From the NCBI RefSeq assembly GCF_019279795.1, contig NC_056743.1, positions 1,779,665,824 through 1,779,729,823 on the forward strand: DNA of 64,000 nucleotides, in the 5' to 3' direction. A model generated the notes under the pieces. It saw only the letters and a list, made by a program, of their open reading frames with translations. It was not told where the DNA came from and ran no database searches. Origin of the DNA: Protopterus annectens (taxonomy: Eukaryota > Chordata > Ceratodontiformes > Protopteridae). The position numbers were made by a program, and so were the translations under genes. This document shows, piece after piece, positions 20,486 through 32,412 of the stretch; position 1 is the stretch's first letter, and each line of letters starts with the position of its first letter.

Positions 20486-21418
20486 TATTGCTGATACTGT
20501 ACTCTGTTGTAAAAGGGATGGATGCTGCAGTCCTCTTTGGTGAAGATACCTAGTAACTATGAACTTGTTATCAGTTTGCCATCCATTCCCTATTGCAATA
20601 TTACTAGCATTATAATTTTTTTTAATGCAACATAAGCAATGTATTCCTCAAGGGCAACAGGCACTTTATTTGTTAGTGAAACAATGACATATAAAGTTGT
20701 TTGCTAGCAGTAACCTTTTCATTAGTTAACAGATTTCTTTAATGTGGAATTATTTAGATGACTTTTACTTTTTCAGAGATTGTGCATATTTACTGATACT
20801 GGTGGACTGGTGAAGTTTGAGTAGACTTTTATGATGGAAATGTTCTGAATTGGGCAGTTTTGTCATTATTGGTGCATGCATTTTGTTTAATTGTTTACTG
20901 GAAAAATGTTCAAAACAATTTTAAAATGCCCTCTAGCAAATGTACTGTATTGTATAAGGAATATAATTTAATACAGTCAGGAAGGTGTATCAAAGAACAT
21001 GTGTATGTTTCACGTTCAAGGGGCCTATGATTTGAAAACAGCCCAAAATTTATCTTTATCTGCCACTGGCAAAATGTATTTTCTTTGAATGTGGGTTTCA
21101 ATGCTGTTTCAATGAATGTGAGTTTCAAGGGCAGAGAGGTTTTAATGCTAAGTCTATTTTCATTGTGAGACTGCATTGCTTTGTTTAGCAGATATCTATT
21201 AGAGTTTATGCTGTAAAATATAAAATAAAACTTTCAAATGAAATCCATATCATCGCAGAAGTAAAGCAGTATGCACATTACAGTGTTTATGGCAAATGGG
21301 GCAAAATAATCAAGGAATGGGACATTGGAATGGCTACGGGAGGGGTGGGGTGCTCCATTCAACCATGATTTTGTGAGGGGGGGGGGGGCAGCAAACTCAG
21401 ACAGCCCCGGCTGAACTA
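20486..21418. other. No gene seen
   Basis: A/T-rich sequence without coding motifs. A G run lies at 21379-21388. Confidence 0.55.
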
Positions 21419-21702
21419 TACCTCTCAACTGTCCAAACTTTTGCAGAATTAATAGATTTTTGCTTCTTAATTTTGGTTTGTTCCTCATAAAATTTGTGGC
21501 TTTTGCCAAATCATTTAGGAATGAAGTCACTAAATAATGACAGACATTGAGTTTCAGATGTCATAACCTTCAGAAAAATGCAAGACCTGTTATTCTGTCA
21601 ACTGTCTTAAGTTTATACAAGAGCAATTTTTAGTACTGCTTGCATGTTCTCCCAGTATATTTGGCCTTGTCCAGATTTCCTGCATTAAGAGGTTGAGAGG
21701 TA
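21419..21702 (+). mobile_element. Family X element, copy 2 (terminal inverted repeats)
   Basis: The ends are TACCTCTCAAC (21419-21429) and GTTGAGAGGTA (21692-21702), a perfect 11-bp inverted repeat. It is best read as 9-bp TIRs plus a TA target duplication, as for Tc1/mariner-type MITEs. Internal landmarks are GTTCCTCATAAAATTTGTGG, GAGTTTCAGATGTCATA and CTTGTCCAGATTTCC. No ORF. Confidence 0.7.
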
Positions 21703-21740
21703 CGTGCAAATAAATCACTTTATACAATTAGGAATATCCA

Positions 21741-22273
21741 AACCTTTCAACTGTCCCCAATTTTGGCTCAAAATGTTGCTCTCCCCCTATAATCCCTTTG
21801 CAAAATGGCAATTTTGCAACAAAAACGTGGAGGGTTTACAATTATAAATAACTGTAATGATCAGAGTTATAGATTACTTTTATTTCAGAAATGCATGTAG
21901 ATGATCTTATTTTGTCAGCTGCTCAAATTAACAATACTAATTTTAAAAAGGTGTCCCTTTTTTGACAGGTTCCCAGCTGTATTGTGTTGCAATTTTATAT
22001 TTACATAATATTTTTGGTCTGTTTTTGATAAAATTGTGGTTTTCTGGCAAATTAGTAGCAAATCATTAAAGACTGAAGTTAGAAAATAATGGCAGACATT
22101 TGAGTTTCAGATTTCATACCTTCAAATATTCATACTAATGCAATACCTACTACTATTCTATTATCTTTCTAAGTTTATAACGGCAATATTTAAACATTGT
22201 CTTTATTTTTGGGCCCGTGTCCCACTTCTGTGTATGGCTTTGTCCAGATTTCTTGCTCTGAGGTTGTGAGGTA
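21741..22273 (+). mobile_element. Family X element, copy 3
   Basis: The degenerate ends CCTTTCAACTGTCC and GGTTGTGAGGTATAA match copy 2, with the same internal order of landmarks. It is longer than copy 2, so it may hold an insertion or be the fuller form. Confidence 0.6.
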
Positions 22274-23689
22274 TAAGTGTCAGAGCCATCACCGTCAGCC
22301 AGAGACATTTCAAACTATGACCTACTTGTTGCACCCCACTCTCCATTGTAGTGGCTCTGGATGTGTCCAAGCAAGGCAAGGAGCAGTTATGCAGTGTAAG
22401 TGTGCAGAGTATTCCACCATCCAAGGTAGACCACAAGTACGTTCATATTTTTATACTGTTGATTTATGCTTCTTATTCTTCAGAAAATGCATGCTGCTGC
22501 ATTGCCCTGTTGCTCTGTATTAAAGTAACAATGCTTTATTGACCATCAGGTAAGCTTGTCGGAGATTATAAGATGCAAGTAAGCTTTAATAAGCGTACTG
22601 TTAAAGAATTACCAACATTGAAAGCCTTTTCATTGTTGCCATGCAGAGAATATTTACATAACTAGATAACGTATAAGCCTTATGTATTGAAATGCATATG
22701 ACAGTATTTAAAATAAAGGACAGGATTACAGTATTTTCAGAAGCTCATTACATTTGTTGGAGACTTGCAGTTATCTTTGCAGGCTTTACCCATAAACTAA
22801 ATAGAATGCCAGCCTATCATGTTTGGTCCATAACTTGTGCAGTAATCCTTTAAGCAATTTATCTTGAGCTTGTTTCTTGTTTGCTGTTCATTTTTTACTT
22901 TGATCACGTGTTCCCCATGAAACAAGTAGATAGTTGTTGTCAGGTAGCAGGTCTTTTTAGGATAAGAAACATTTTTTACAAGTGGGGGTATCACAGAGAT
23001 TGCTACTTTCAGTATGTTACTTGGTAATTTTATAAAGCTGAATATAAATTATAATTAGAACTGCAGTGCAAGGAGAAGTGGTTTGAGTTGAGTGCTGCTT
23101 ATTTTATTTTATACTTGATTTTGACTGGCATTCCAGTAATGTATTTAAAAAGCAATTTATTTTGTTATGCCTCACAACCTTTGTGTTACCATCTAGATAT
23201 TAAGTAAGTTGTCATGTAGCCAATGCATTGAAATATTTTTTTTCTTCTACACTTAATTTTGTCTTGATTGGACTCTCATAATGACGGTTTGGCACCCAGG
23301 GCAGCATATTTAATTAAAGTTCCAGTTGTGGTTTTGAGCATAGCTCCACCCCTTTCTAGTTGATCACACCACTTCCCATTGGCCCCACCCATTCAGCTGT
23401 CTCCTGCAGCCCCCCTTTAATTTGAAGTCACCAGCCGCCACTGCTCCCTGGCAGTCTATCTGAAAACATTTTATTTAGGAGACACTTGTATTAGTACAGT
23501 TGGATGGATGCTAGCACATAAGAAATGACTGTATACAACCACCTTTGGATGTATTCTGTTTGTTAATACATTGTTACATTATTCTCTGTACAGCCAATAT
23601 TCTAAGCATTGCTATTAAGACACCATTACATAGTTTATGTACACATACTTACATGTGATTTTTATACTTTTTGTATAACAGTGCATTCT
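22274..23689. other. No gene seen
   Basis: A/T-rich DNA. Short frames lack motifs. A C-rich segment at 23330-23450 resembles 18250-18300. Confidence 0.55.
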
Positions 23690-23806
23690 CCATTGTAAGC
23701 ATTATCATTATTTGTGGAGCTTTTCTCCTCGGGCATCAGCTGAAAAAGGACAGCTTGTCAGGCCAGACTTTCATGTCAAACAAATGTAAAATAAATACAA
23801 ATAAAT
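23690..23806 (+). mobile_element. L2-like LINE 3' tail
   Basis: GGAGCTTTTCTCCTCGGGCA, ACTTTCATGTCAAACAAATG and an A-rich (AAAT)-like tail parallel the 3' ends at 1-86 and 15868-15953. Confidence 0.6.
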
Positions 23807-25837
23807 CACTATATACCTCAGACCCTTGTCTGTCTCTGTATTTCTTTCTCCCTCTCTCTTTTTTTTTCTTTGCCATTTCTTTTGCTACACCTAATATGTT
23901 ATTTTAAACAACTGCATTTTTATATTATATGCATTTCTTAAATAGACACATTTATTAACCTACTAACAGAACAGCTTCTTTATAGAAGATGTTCTGGAGT
24001 CACTTGGCATTCCTGTTGAAGTTCTGAGGACTACAGCTGTGACATTTGGAACAAATGCATAACTATTGAAATGTGTGCAAATTGTGATAGCACAATGTTG
24101 GAGTATTTTCTTTCTTTTTGGCACAATAATTTAATTGTTAGTATATTCAAATAATGAAGATTGGGAGTTTTTTTTATGGTATGACATTGCATTACTAGAT
24201 GTGCTGCTTTTGTCTGCACTTTATTTTCCATAGTTTAAGGAATTGCTACTACAGGTTTTTCACTTCTGATATGGAGCTGACCCATCAGCATGGTCTGGTT
24301 AAGTGAACTACTCAGTGTTACAAATGCATGCAAGTTGAGGCTGGGGTAATCAAACATAGGACTACAGGATGAAGCTGATTTGTAGCTCATAACTTTAGTT
24401 CCATACACTGAATTGCCAGACCCAAGACTGGCAATCTAGCATGATTCACTGCTTTGATATTTCTCTACAATGTGTACATACTAAATGTGACTTAAATGTG
24501 TACTGTGGTTGTCACACTGACCCTTGTTTTCGTCCTGTTTCACATACTAAATGTGACTTTTAAGGAATGCTTCTTATCCCTGGCATCTAGGGGTTCCTTG
24601 TGTAATGTTTTCTTTTTTGTATCTATGTGCCTTTAAAGATGCGATATGCAATATCCCTGTATATAGTCTGCAAACAGTGCCAAGTCTCCTGAGTAATCCC
24701 TAATCTGTGGTGGTTCTCCCAATCCCAGTTATGTTTACATGACATTAAGGCACAAGATGTATATGAGTTCTTCCTGGTGTCTAGTGTTCCCCCATCCATG
24801 TTGCGTATATGTGCACTTCAGACACATTATGGCAGAGTAATCTCTGGTGATTAGTATTCCTCCGAACCCATGTGCCACTTAGTTGCTGGGGGATTTCATC
24901 ACCCATGTACTACTCAGGCAGAAGTTTAAAATGGTATCTTTGGTGACTAATGGTTCCTCCCAACCAATGTTGCAGGCTCTGCTCATTAGTTTAGTGGTAT
25001 GTGGATGCATGACAGCCACCCGTCCCACACATATATACATACAGAAATTATATATACATACAGAAATTCCCAATTGCCCCAGAGCAGTCTCTGGTTAAGT
25101 CACTTACTCAGGGTCACACTATAGCAAAAGCTGTACTAAATGATGTAACTTATTAACAGCTCATAGCCTTACTCCTCTGTATTCACAAAGCTTTGCCTGT
25201 GAGCTTGACAATAGAATGTAAAAGGTGGAAAGTAATTCTCATGGCTGGTGGTGCAGTTTCTTAATATATCATAAAGCTCACACTTACTTCTGTGTTTAAC
25301 TTTGTAGTAGGAAGATGCTCAATGTGTATTAATGTCTTGTTTGGTCGATTAGAGATAAGCAATTAGGGAAATAATGGATGCTAAGGGTATAAAATGTTCA
25401 AAATAACAAGGATAGGGAAATGGTTGTACAGTTTTTGAAGGATATATCAGCTTATAAAATACCATTTATGGAATTATGCAAATATTTGTCAGATATGGAG
25501 ATATTAAGCATATTATCTTGATGGGAGGAATGCAAAAAGATTAGCAAACTCCAACAGAATAATATAGAGTTCTTATAAAGCAGATTATTAAAGTAGCCCA
25601 GATACAAAGGAAAGGATGTGGTACAGGAATATGGTTATCAAAGTGGATACATGTTTTGTAATTACTTTAAAATGTGATGGCTTATGATAAAGCATTTGTT
25701 GTGTCTACATTCAAATCAGGAAGGAAACTGAAGAGCTGATTAAAAATGTTTTTGTTTAAAGCATGATGACTGCACATGGCGAAATTATGCATTAAGTACA
25801 ATAATGGTTCACCAATCACAGCTGGTTATGTATACCA

Positions 25838-25840
<3 letters not shown>
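23807..25840. other. No gene; diverged local repeats at about 24575-25000
   Basis: A loose motif CTGGTG..TAGT.TTCC.CC followed by CCATGTTGC recurs four or five times between 24575 and 25000 at uneven 65-100 bp spacing. The remainder is featureless. Confidence 0.45.

Positions 25841-25894
<54 letters not shown>
25841..25894. repeat. (TA)n microsatellite
   Basis: Pure TA array. Confidence 0.95.
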
Positions 25895-25895
<1 letters not shown>

Positions 25896-26385
25896 TATTT
25901 ATTTCTACAACTGGAATGCATGTTTCATTGTTTTTGCATTTCGTGATCAATAAAGTTATAAATAAAGATGATTATCACCAAATAGTGCAATGCATTTTTA
26001 TCCTACATACATTTCTAGAGGGGTCAGGAGAATCAGCAAACCATTTAATGGCATTTATTACTAGGTTCTCCCTGTACAAGGATGAAGCTTTGTTATTGTC
26101 TCATCCTTATTGTTAAAGTCACACTCACCTTTATTATTGCTGCGTATAGCTTAAGTACACTAGATACATTGCATTTTCATATAAAGTGTTAAAATTCCAT
26201 GGCAAAGATCATCACAGTTTCACAGATTTAATCACAATGTCTTCCTGTAGCAAAGCAAAGATGTTACGTATTTCAAGCATTTCACTTCAGAATAATGACA
26301 TGATACAGAACATGATAAAAAATATCATGCTTACATAAGATACCACCCCACACCAGGTTTGCCAACAAAGTGGAATAATGACATG
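25895..26385. other. No gene seen
   Basis: A/T-rich, no motif-bearing frames. Confidence 0.55.
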
Positions 26386-26874
26386 TCATAGGTTCATAGG
26401 TAAGTAATAGGCTAGCATCCCCTGTGGGCCATTTTAAGCTTAGCCACTTTCTCTTTCAGTGCTTGAATTACCCTGTCCAATTTGGTGTTAGACTGGCCTT
26501 TCGCATCCCATGGTTGATAATTATATATTACCTCTAGTGAAAATAACTGAGATCATTTATAGATAATTTGAGGGGACCAATGCATGGGATAAAGGATTTA
26601 ATAGCTGCCTCTGTCAGATAGTAGTATGGGGAGCAGCCCTAGAATAAACTTTATCTGAATATTTCTGGTGCTATTTGACTTGCTGATGTTCAGTAGGCCC
26701 ACTAACATCAGGTCAGAGGATGTCTTGAATGGCAGACACAGGTTACCTCTTAGTAGTCTGTAATACACTAAGTATAGTAACAGGGTTTGAGTCTGTAACT
26801 GTAAGACATGCTGTTTAGTCTTTATATCCTTTTAGTACAATATCTCTGTGAGAGTTCTAGTTGTTACATGTTTC

Positions 26875-27157
26875 TCAAGCAATACATGCCAAAAGAGGCA
26901 TTATACTCAATGATTGTCTAATCAAGGCTGAGTAAAGGGAGACAATGGCATCTCTAGCTCTAAACATAATCCCTTTGTTTATAAGCTGCGCAATATAGAA
27001 GGACGTTCTTACAAGAATGGATGCAATTTGGTCGAAAGTTAGTTTACTGTCTACATGAGTTCCCAAATCCCAAACACCTTCATCACTTCTTAGAGGTGTA
27101 TTGTCATTGTGGTGCTTTCCCATTATAGATGTCTTCTCAAAGGATATAATAAGCAAG
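26875..27157 (-). pseudogene. CR1-D RT C-terminal piece
   Basis: Frame reads WDLGTHVDSKLTFDQIAS, then RTSFYIAQLINKGIMFRARD and VSLYSALIRQSLSIMP. This matches the DLGTQVDSNLSFD...FYIAHLIMKGFTSRSRE...YSSLIRPIIEYN segment of the better copies. The frame is lost near the end of the piece. Confidence 0.75.
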
Positions 27158-27338
27158 CAATAATTCCTGACAGGGTGTGTGTTAATGTGTAATTAACGCC
27201 CTTCCAGGGGTGATATGAGGCCCGATGCCACAGGGGGAGGGCTTCTAACACTCCTGGAAGGGCATTAATTATACATTAACACACATCCTGGAGCATTTTA
27301 TGTCAAACATATATAAAATATAATATAGTGCTTAAAAA
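27158..27338 (+). mobile_element. 181-bp hairpin-bearing insertion with 12-bp target duplication
   Basis: Flanked by ATAATAAGCAAG at 27146-27157 and again at 27339-27350. It contains an inverted repeat, 27171-27212 with 27249-27290 (42 bp, four mismatches), then an L2-like tail GTCAAACATATATAAAAT and an A-rich end. The long TSD and A-rich end suggest LINE-driven insertion. The hairpin itself looks like a foldback element. Confidence 0.75.
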
Positions 27339-27350
27339 ATAATAAGCAAG

Positions 27351-27759
27351 TACAACAGTTTTACACAGAGCCCATTCTTTCTGCCATACACACATGCACA
27401 GTGTCTTCTGCTTTCAAACACATACATATATACACACACACAGTCTCCTCTGCTTTCATATTCACATTCACTCACACAAAATCGGTCTTACCCTCTTCCT
27501 CAATCTCTCACAGTCTCCACTGCTTTCATACATGCATTTAGTCACACAAGATCGCCGTCAGTCTTGATTTCTCACACACACAGGCTCTTCTGCTATCATA
27601 CACACATTCACTCACACAAGATCGCTCTCACTCTCTCTCTCTCTTGATCCCTCTTACACATTTAGTCTCCTCTGCTTTCATACAGGCATTCAGTCACACA
27701 TCACTCTCTCTCTCATTCTCTCAATCTCTCTCTGTCTCTCTCTTTCTCTCATACACACA

Positions 27760-27833
<74 letters not shown>

Positions 27834-28064
27834 CTTTCTCTCTTTTTGTTTGTTTTACATTTTATGCTCATTTAACAGTAGAACTGCTGCTTAGCAAGCA
27901 TAAAAATAATGTTGGCCATTAGTTTTTTTTGCAGACTGAGCTCCACAGCAGCTTGATATGCCTCCATGAAGGAACAGACTCATTTGTCAGCGGGCATTAC
28001 TTGTACATTAATACTCTGCTGGAGAACGTTCATTCTCCAGTCAGGGTATTGATGTACAGTTTGC
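27351..28064. repeat. CA/CT-rich degenerate and pure microsatellites
   Basis: At 27370-27720, imperfect ~75-bp units share CTGCTTTCATACACACATTC and TCACACAAGATCG. (CT)n lies at 27700-27750 and (CA)n at 27766-27831. After 27840 there is no recognisable content, except the palindrome CTGGAGAACGTTCATTCTCCA at about 28019. Confidence 0.7.
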
Positions 28065-29340
28065 CAGTTCTCCAAAGCAATTTAGTCTCAGTCCGTGATT
28101 TTGGCACCAGTTATTTGTTTGGAACAAACTTTCCTGCAGGATGGCCAAGTCATTTGGAGATTCAATGACTGCTCCTAGCTTGTAGTCATCTGTAGACTTA
28201 GTCAACCAGAGCCCTTTGGTTCTAGCTTTACTTCAGAAAAGTAGTCGACAAACAGGACAGGTCTCAGCACAGAACATTGGTGGATTCCACTGGTGACCAT
28301 TCTCTTTGTGGAGGTAACTTCCCTTATTTTGATCTCCTGTGTCTTCTCTGTGAGACAGTTGGCAATCCAATTTTTGATGTAGGGGGTTTATTCCCAGTTT
28401 ATTTAGTTTTTCCACTATGCCTGAGTGGGTGATTTTGTCAACATCTTTGGCCAGGTCAAGGTACATGATGTGTATCATCCTACCTTCAGCCATTGCTTTG
28501 GTGACCCTTTCATAAAAGTCGACCAGATTGCATAAAAATGCCCTTGATGAATCCAAACTGAGACAGTTCCAGGTTTGGAGGTTCCCTATGTCCTTACTGA
28601 TTAGTTCCATGATAAGAATTTAAGTGGCTTTGCACATGACTCTGGTCAGACTTATATGTCTGCAATTTCTGGGATCTGTGGAAGATCCTCTCTTACACAG
28701 GAGTATGACTGTAGCTGCTTGGTACAAAACTAGTATGGAGGCTAAGGATGAGCAATGTTGTTAGTGGGTTGTTTAAATCATGCTTCATGTTAGTGGAGAT
28801 ACATCCAGGGATATTGTCAGGACCCATAATGCAGTATTTTTAGCTTTTGATAGACCTTTTAGAACTTGCTCTTGTGCGATAGCTGGAGGTGAGCTAAGTT
28901 CAGGTATATCTTGAGGGATAAGACAGAGGGGATAGAGGGGTAAAGTCTGAGCTGAATTTATTAGGCAGTACAATCGCTATGTCTTCAGACTTAGTCTAGG
29001 TAACATTGTTCACAATCAACACCATATTGCTGAGTCATGCTTTTGAGATTAAAATCATAACTAAAAAAGGTCTTGTGATTGTCTTTGGCTCGGGTAGCTG
29101 TTTTTGTGTCAGACTTTGCTTTGCTGAAGTTTAAGTTCTTGAGTTGTTTATTTTAATGATGAGAGTTCTATCATTCTTGCTTATGGTCAAAATTTCTTTA
29201 TTTTATTGTAATGTTTGTTAATATAATGGTTCTACCATGGAGGGTTTGTTTCTGGGGTTTACTCTGTTCATTCCTAGAGAGTACAGATGCATCTATGAAG
29301 CTATGTACATGCTCTTATAGTGTGGTGGTGTATGTTTTTC
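28065..29340 (-). pseudogene. CR1-D RT and linker piece
   Basis: Frame 28610-28233 starts MELISKDIGNLQTW and contains MYLDLAKDVDKITHSGIVEK, equivalent to AYLDLAKAFDTIPHSGII in copy E. Upstream on the minus strand, KGLSKAKNTA and ISLDVSPLT match the ALSKAKNTASMGPDGVPG area. Near 29090 the KDNHKTFF linker motif survives. Many frameshifts. Confidence 0.7.
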
Positions 29341-31399
29341 CATAGTCACTGGATTTAACCGGATTGAGAAAAAAACGTGCATCTCCATTGGCAAATACAT
29401 GTAGTATTACATAGGATGCTGCTGCTAAAATTATAAAATAATAGTAACTAAATAAAATAAGTATCTAGCAGTTTATAGTCAGAGTGCAGCGTATATGAAA
29501 CCCTGTTAACAAATTTTACTTAATTTTATGCATGTTGGTTGAAATCTAAATTAAAAATAGATAAATAAATAAAAATAAGGGGTTTCTGACTTAAAGTAAG
29601 CTACTATAATGCCCACAAAGTGAGTCGTTGTAATTTGATGACATCTTGGGTGTATATGAAGGATAAAAATAGCAAATTTACTGTAAAATCTGTTACCATG
29701 TAGATACTTTTGAACATGGAAAAGCTGGTTGCTTGGTAATTCAAGTTGACATTTATTGTTTTGGGACCAAGGGACAGGGAATTATTTGAATAATGGTTTT
29801 ACTAAATATGTGGGATAATAGAACTTGACTGGAGGGTATCTAGATTTATTACACTGTCCGAGGGGTTAGAGAGCATTTTTAGTGCACTGCATCGGGGACA
29901 TTGTAAATACTGCTCTGTTAAACTGAGGTAATCTTTTTGTGTTTTGTTTCATATGAGTTTTTGGAGAGTCGAACATATGGTCTTAACCATTTGACCATAT
30001 TTCCTCTAATAACATTGTCACTTTTCTACAGTACTTAAAATTTGGTGTTTTTACTTTCAGTTCTCAAAACATCTGAATTGATTTTCTTTTTGTTACATTA
30101 AGGGATAGTATTGTACATTTATACATCTTGGTGTTAATGAATTAGTAACCATAAGAGAGTCCAAGATGATTAATTTGTCAGTCCATAGTGCTTTAATAGA
30201 TTTTGAATTCCCTCCCAAAATGTCTCATTTTAACTCACTCTTATAAAACATATGAAACCGACCATTTTTAGTATCTTCTTACAACTCAAACAACCTTCTT
30301 TCTTAGTGTTAAACATATTAATAAGTTTATGAGGGGTAAGAAAAGCTCAGTTTAAATTCTTCCAAGTTAATACTTTCCAGAAAATAGTTTGTAGATAGTC
30401 CTACTGATTTCAAATGAGTTGCTTGTTTCTGTCGTCATCAACATCATTAAGACTGTAGCTTCTTAATGTTTCACCGATAGACTTATCTTAATATGCAAGA
30501 GACAGTGATATTTCTTCTTTTGAACTGTCCACAAAATTCAGTAATATCAGGCCTAGTAAGTTTATTTATCAAATATCTTTTTTCTCCCACCAATTTCATT
30601 CTCTATTTTATTTCCTATCTCATAGGGCAGTTCATGTTTGGGGCTTTCCTATCTCATTAGTATTTAAATCAACCCACCACCTTCCTTTGGCAGATAAAAA
30701 ATATTATTTTAAAAGAAAATAAGTTAAGAACTGCTGTACACACTGCTAGTTATATTCTTTTTTTGTCATTATTTAATCTTGTCACTAATGTAAATATATA
30801 GTCTGGTCAGTGCATGTGGGGTGGGGAGTTGGATTTCATACATGATGTACTAATCTGAATTACTGTGTACAGTGAGTAGTGCTGTCAAATATAACTGATA
30901 TTTTCAGATCCCTGTCTGATATATAAAAGAATACTCCAAGTAAAAATCAAAACATTTGATTGATTTTACTGTATATATTTAGCTTACAATAAGTACGGGC
31001 ACAAGTAAAAGTATTTAACGTGGCATTCATTTTAGTGCACATGAAGTCCAATAAAGGTTGTATAAGGAAGCAGATTAGTGAAATTTAAGGACACAGAGGA
31101 CAGGGCAATTTTTCAGATAATGAAACCAAAAAACCAAACAAACTAATGAAAACAAAAAAGCCAAGGGAAGACGCCTCCAGCAAATATGCGGTACAGATAC
31201 AATACACCAACTGTCCAAATTCAGTGATGAATGGAAATAGAGCAACGATAGTTCTGTAGTATAATGTAATAATTTTTCAGATAATCTTATTTTGAATCTG
31301 ACAACATATACCCTACTTGTTTTGTAATGACAAACCCAAACCATAAATGTTTATGATGGAATTTTTACTGCCTTTTAATAGATAAACATAAATACATGT
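29341..31399. other. Mostly featureless A/T-rich DNA
   Basis: Apart from the L1-like fragment near 30190-30400, no gene or repeat is recognised. Confidence 0.5.
30190..30400 (-). pseudogene. L1-like ORF2 C-terminal fragment
   Basis: Minus-strand frames read FWKVLTWKNLN, FLTPHKLINMF, CLSCKK, then (shifted) GRFHMFYK and FWEGIQNLLKHYG. The order TP..L..MF, CxxC, FHMF, FWEGI is that of the C-terminal CCHC region of L1-clade ORF2. There are several frameshifts. Confidence 0.5.
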
Positions 31400-32412
31400 G
31401 GTGGAGCCTAGATGGCACATAGATAACAGCTCTTTTGAAAGTTCTGAAGTAAATCAAATAATTTGACAGGAAATTCTTATAAAAATAATATTTTTATTCT
31501 ATAAGTTTTCTAAACATTTAATCTGGCTTATTCTCAATGATGGGTCTATTCTGCTAAAACACTCCTGTCAAAATTACTTTGGGAACTAAATCTTTCATTG
31601 AGTAAGAATGAGCAGCTCAAAGAGTAATCACGCAGACTCTTATCTTAAGAAGAAACTACAGGAAGTAATGTCTACTCTCCAAGATTTATCTGTTAAGATA
31701 GATGGATTCCAAGAAATCTTTTGGAACTAAAAAAACAATCTTAAGCAAACCAATACTCTCAAGGATCTATATCAGCATTTACAAACAAAGGTATCAGAGC
31801 TTGAATATTTTTTAAACAACATTGATAAGAGACTTAAAGAAAATGTCTCTGAAACAGAATCTTTGAAAAATATAATGTTTGGCTACTGCAAAAAATAGAT
31901 GATTTGGAAAATCACATAAGAAGAAATTTTAGCTTACCAGAAAAAAATGAAGGTGATTGTATGGTCTCTTTTTTGATAACCTGGTTACCTAAGACTCTTA
32001 AACTTCAAGAAATTTTTACTTTTGCCATTGAAAGAGCTCATTGATCAATTGGTAAACCCCTTTCAACAGACTCTTATGTTCATCCCAGGTCAATAGCAAT
32101 CAAATTTCTCTCCTTTTTGGATAAAGAACTAATATTAACATCTGCCTGGTGAAAAGCTCCAGTGAAATTTGGCCAAGACAATGGAATTGAGAATGAAAAC
32201 CTGGACACTGATTAAGCCATTTAGACAAAATAACATCAGAGTTCAACTAATTTTTCCTGCAAAAATAAAACTTCACATAACATCTGGTATCAGAACTTTT
32301 AACACCATAGCACACTATCCCTCATCAAAGATAATAACATAATATATTTTTCAGAAGATTTGGACTGGATTTCATCTACTACTAAAAGATCTTCAGAAAG
32401 AAGAGAGGTTTT
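31400..32412 (+). mobile_element. L1-clade LINE 5' part
   Basis: The segment starts near GGTGGAGCCTAGATGGCAC (31401), which resembles the G-rich, YY1-like AAGATGGC start of many L1 5' UTRs, and carries ORF1. It is cut at 32412 by CR1-E and appears to resume at 35163. Confidence 0.6.
31608..32412 (+). pseudogene. L1-type ORF1 (coiled coil + RRM-like)
   Basis: Starts MSSSKSNHADSYLKKKLQEV. L1 ORF1 proteins form trimers through a coiled coil and bind element RNA. Residues about 15-90 are rich in L/E/K heptads (LQTKVSELEYFLNNIDKRLK). After a frameshift near 31890 come DDLENHIRRNFSLPEK, FLITWLPKTLKL and FTFAIERAH, the conserved L1 ORF1 core. In-frame stops lie near 31728, 32041, 32148 and 32214. 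The last codons are displaced beyond the CR1-E insertion (35163-35208, EEMSIWSDIKRKKTNN then stop). Confidence 0.7.

Larger units (their letters stand above)
26386..29340 (-). mobile_element. CR1-type LINE, copy D (divergent, split by insertions)
   Basis: The 3' end GGTTCATAGGTAAGTAATAGG lies at 26392. RT pieces are at 26386-27157 and about 28065-29340 on the minus strand. Between them sit a 181-bp hairpin insertion (27158-27338) and CT/CA-rich DNA. It is more diverged from A, E and F than they are from each other, resembling an older subfamily. Confidence 0.75.

Noticed and set aside
27370-27835. CRISPR-like array
   Set aside because: The ~75-bp units are degenerate microsatellite-rich DNA with no constant repeat/unique spacer pattern, in a vertebrate context.
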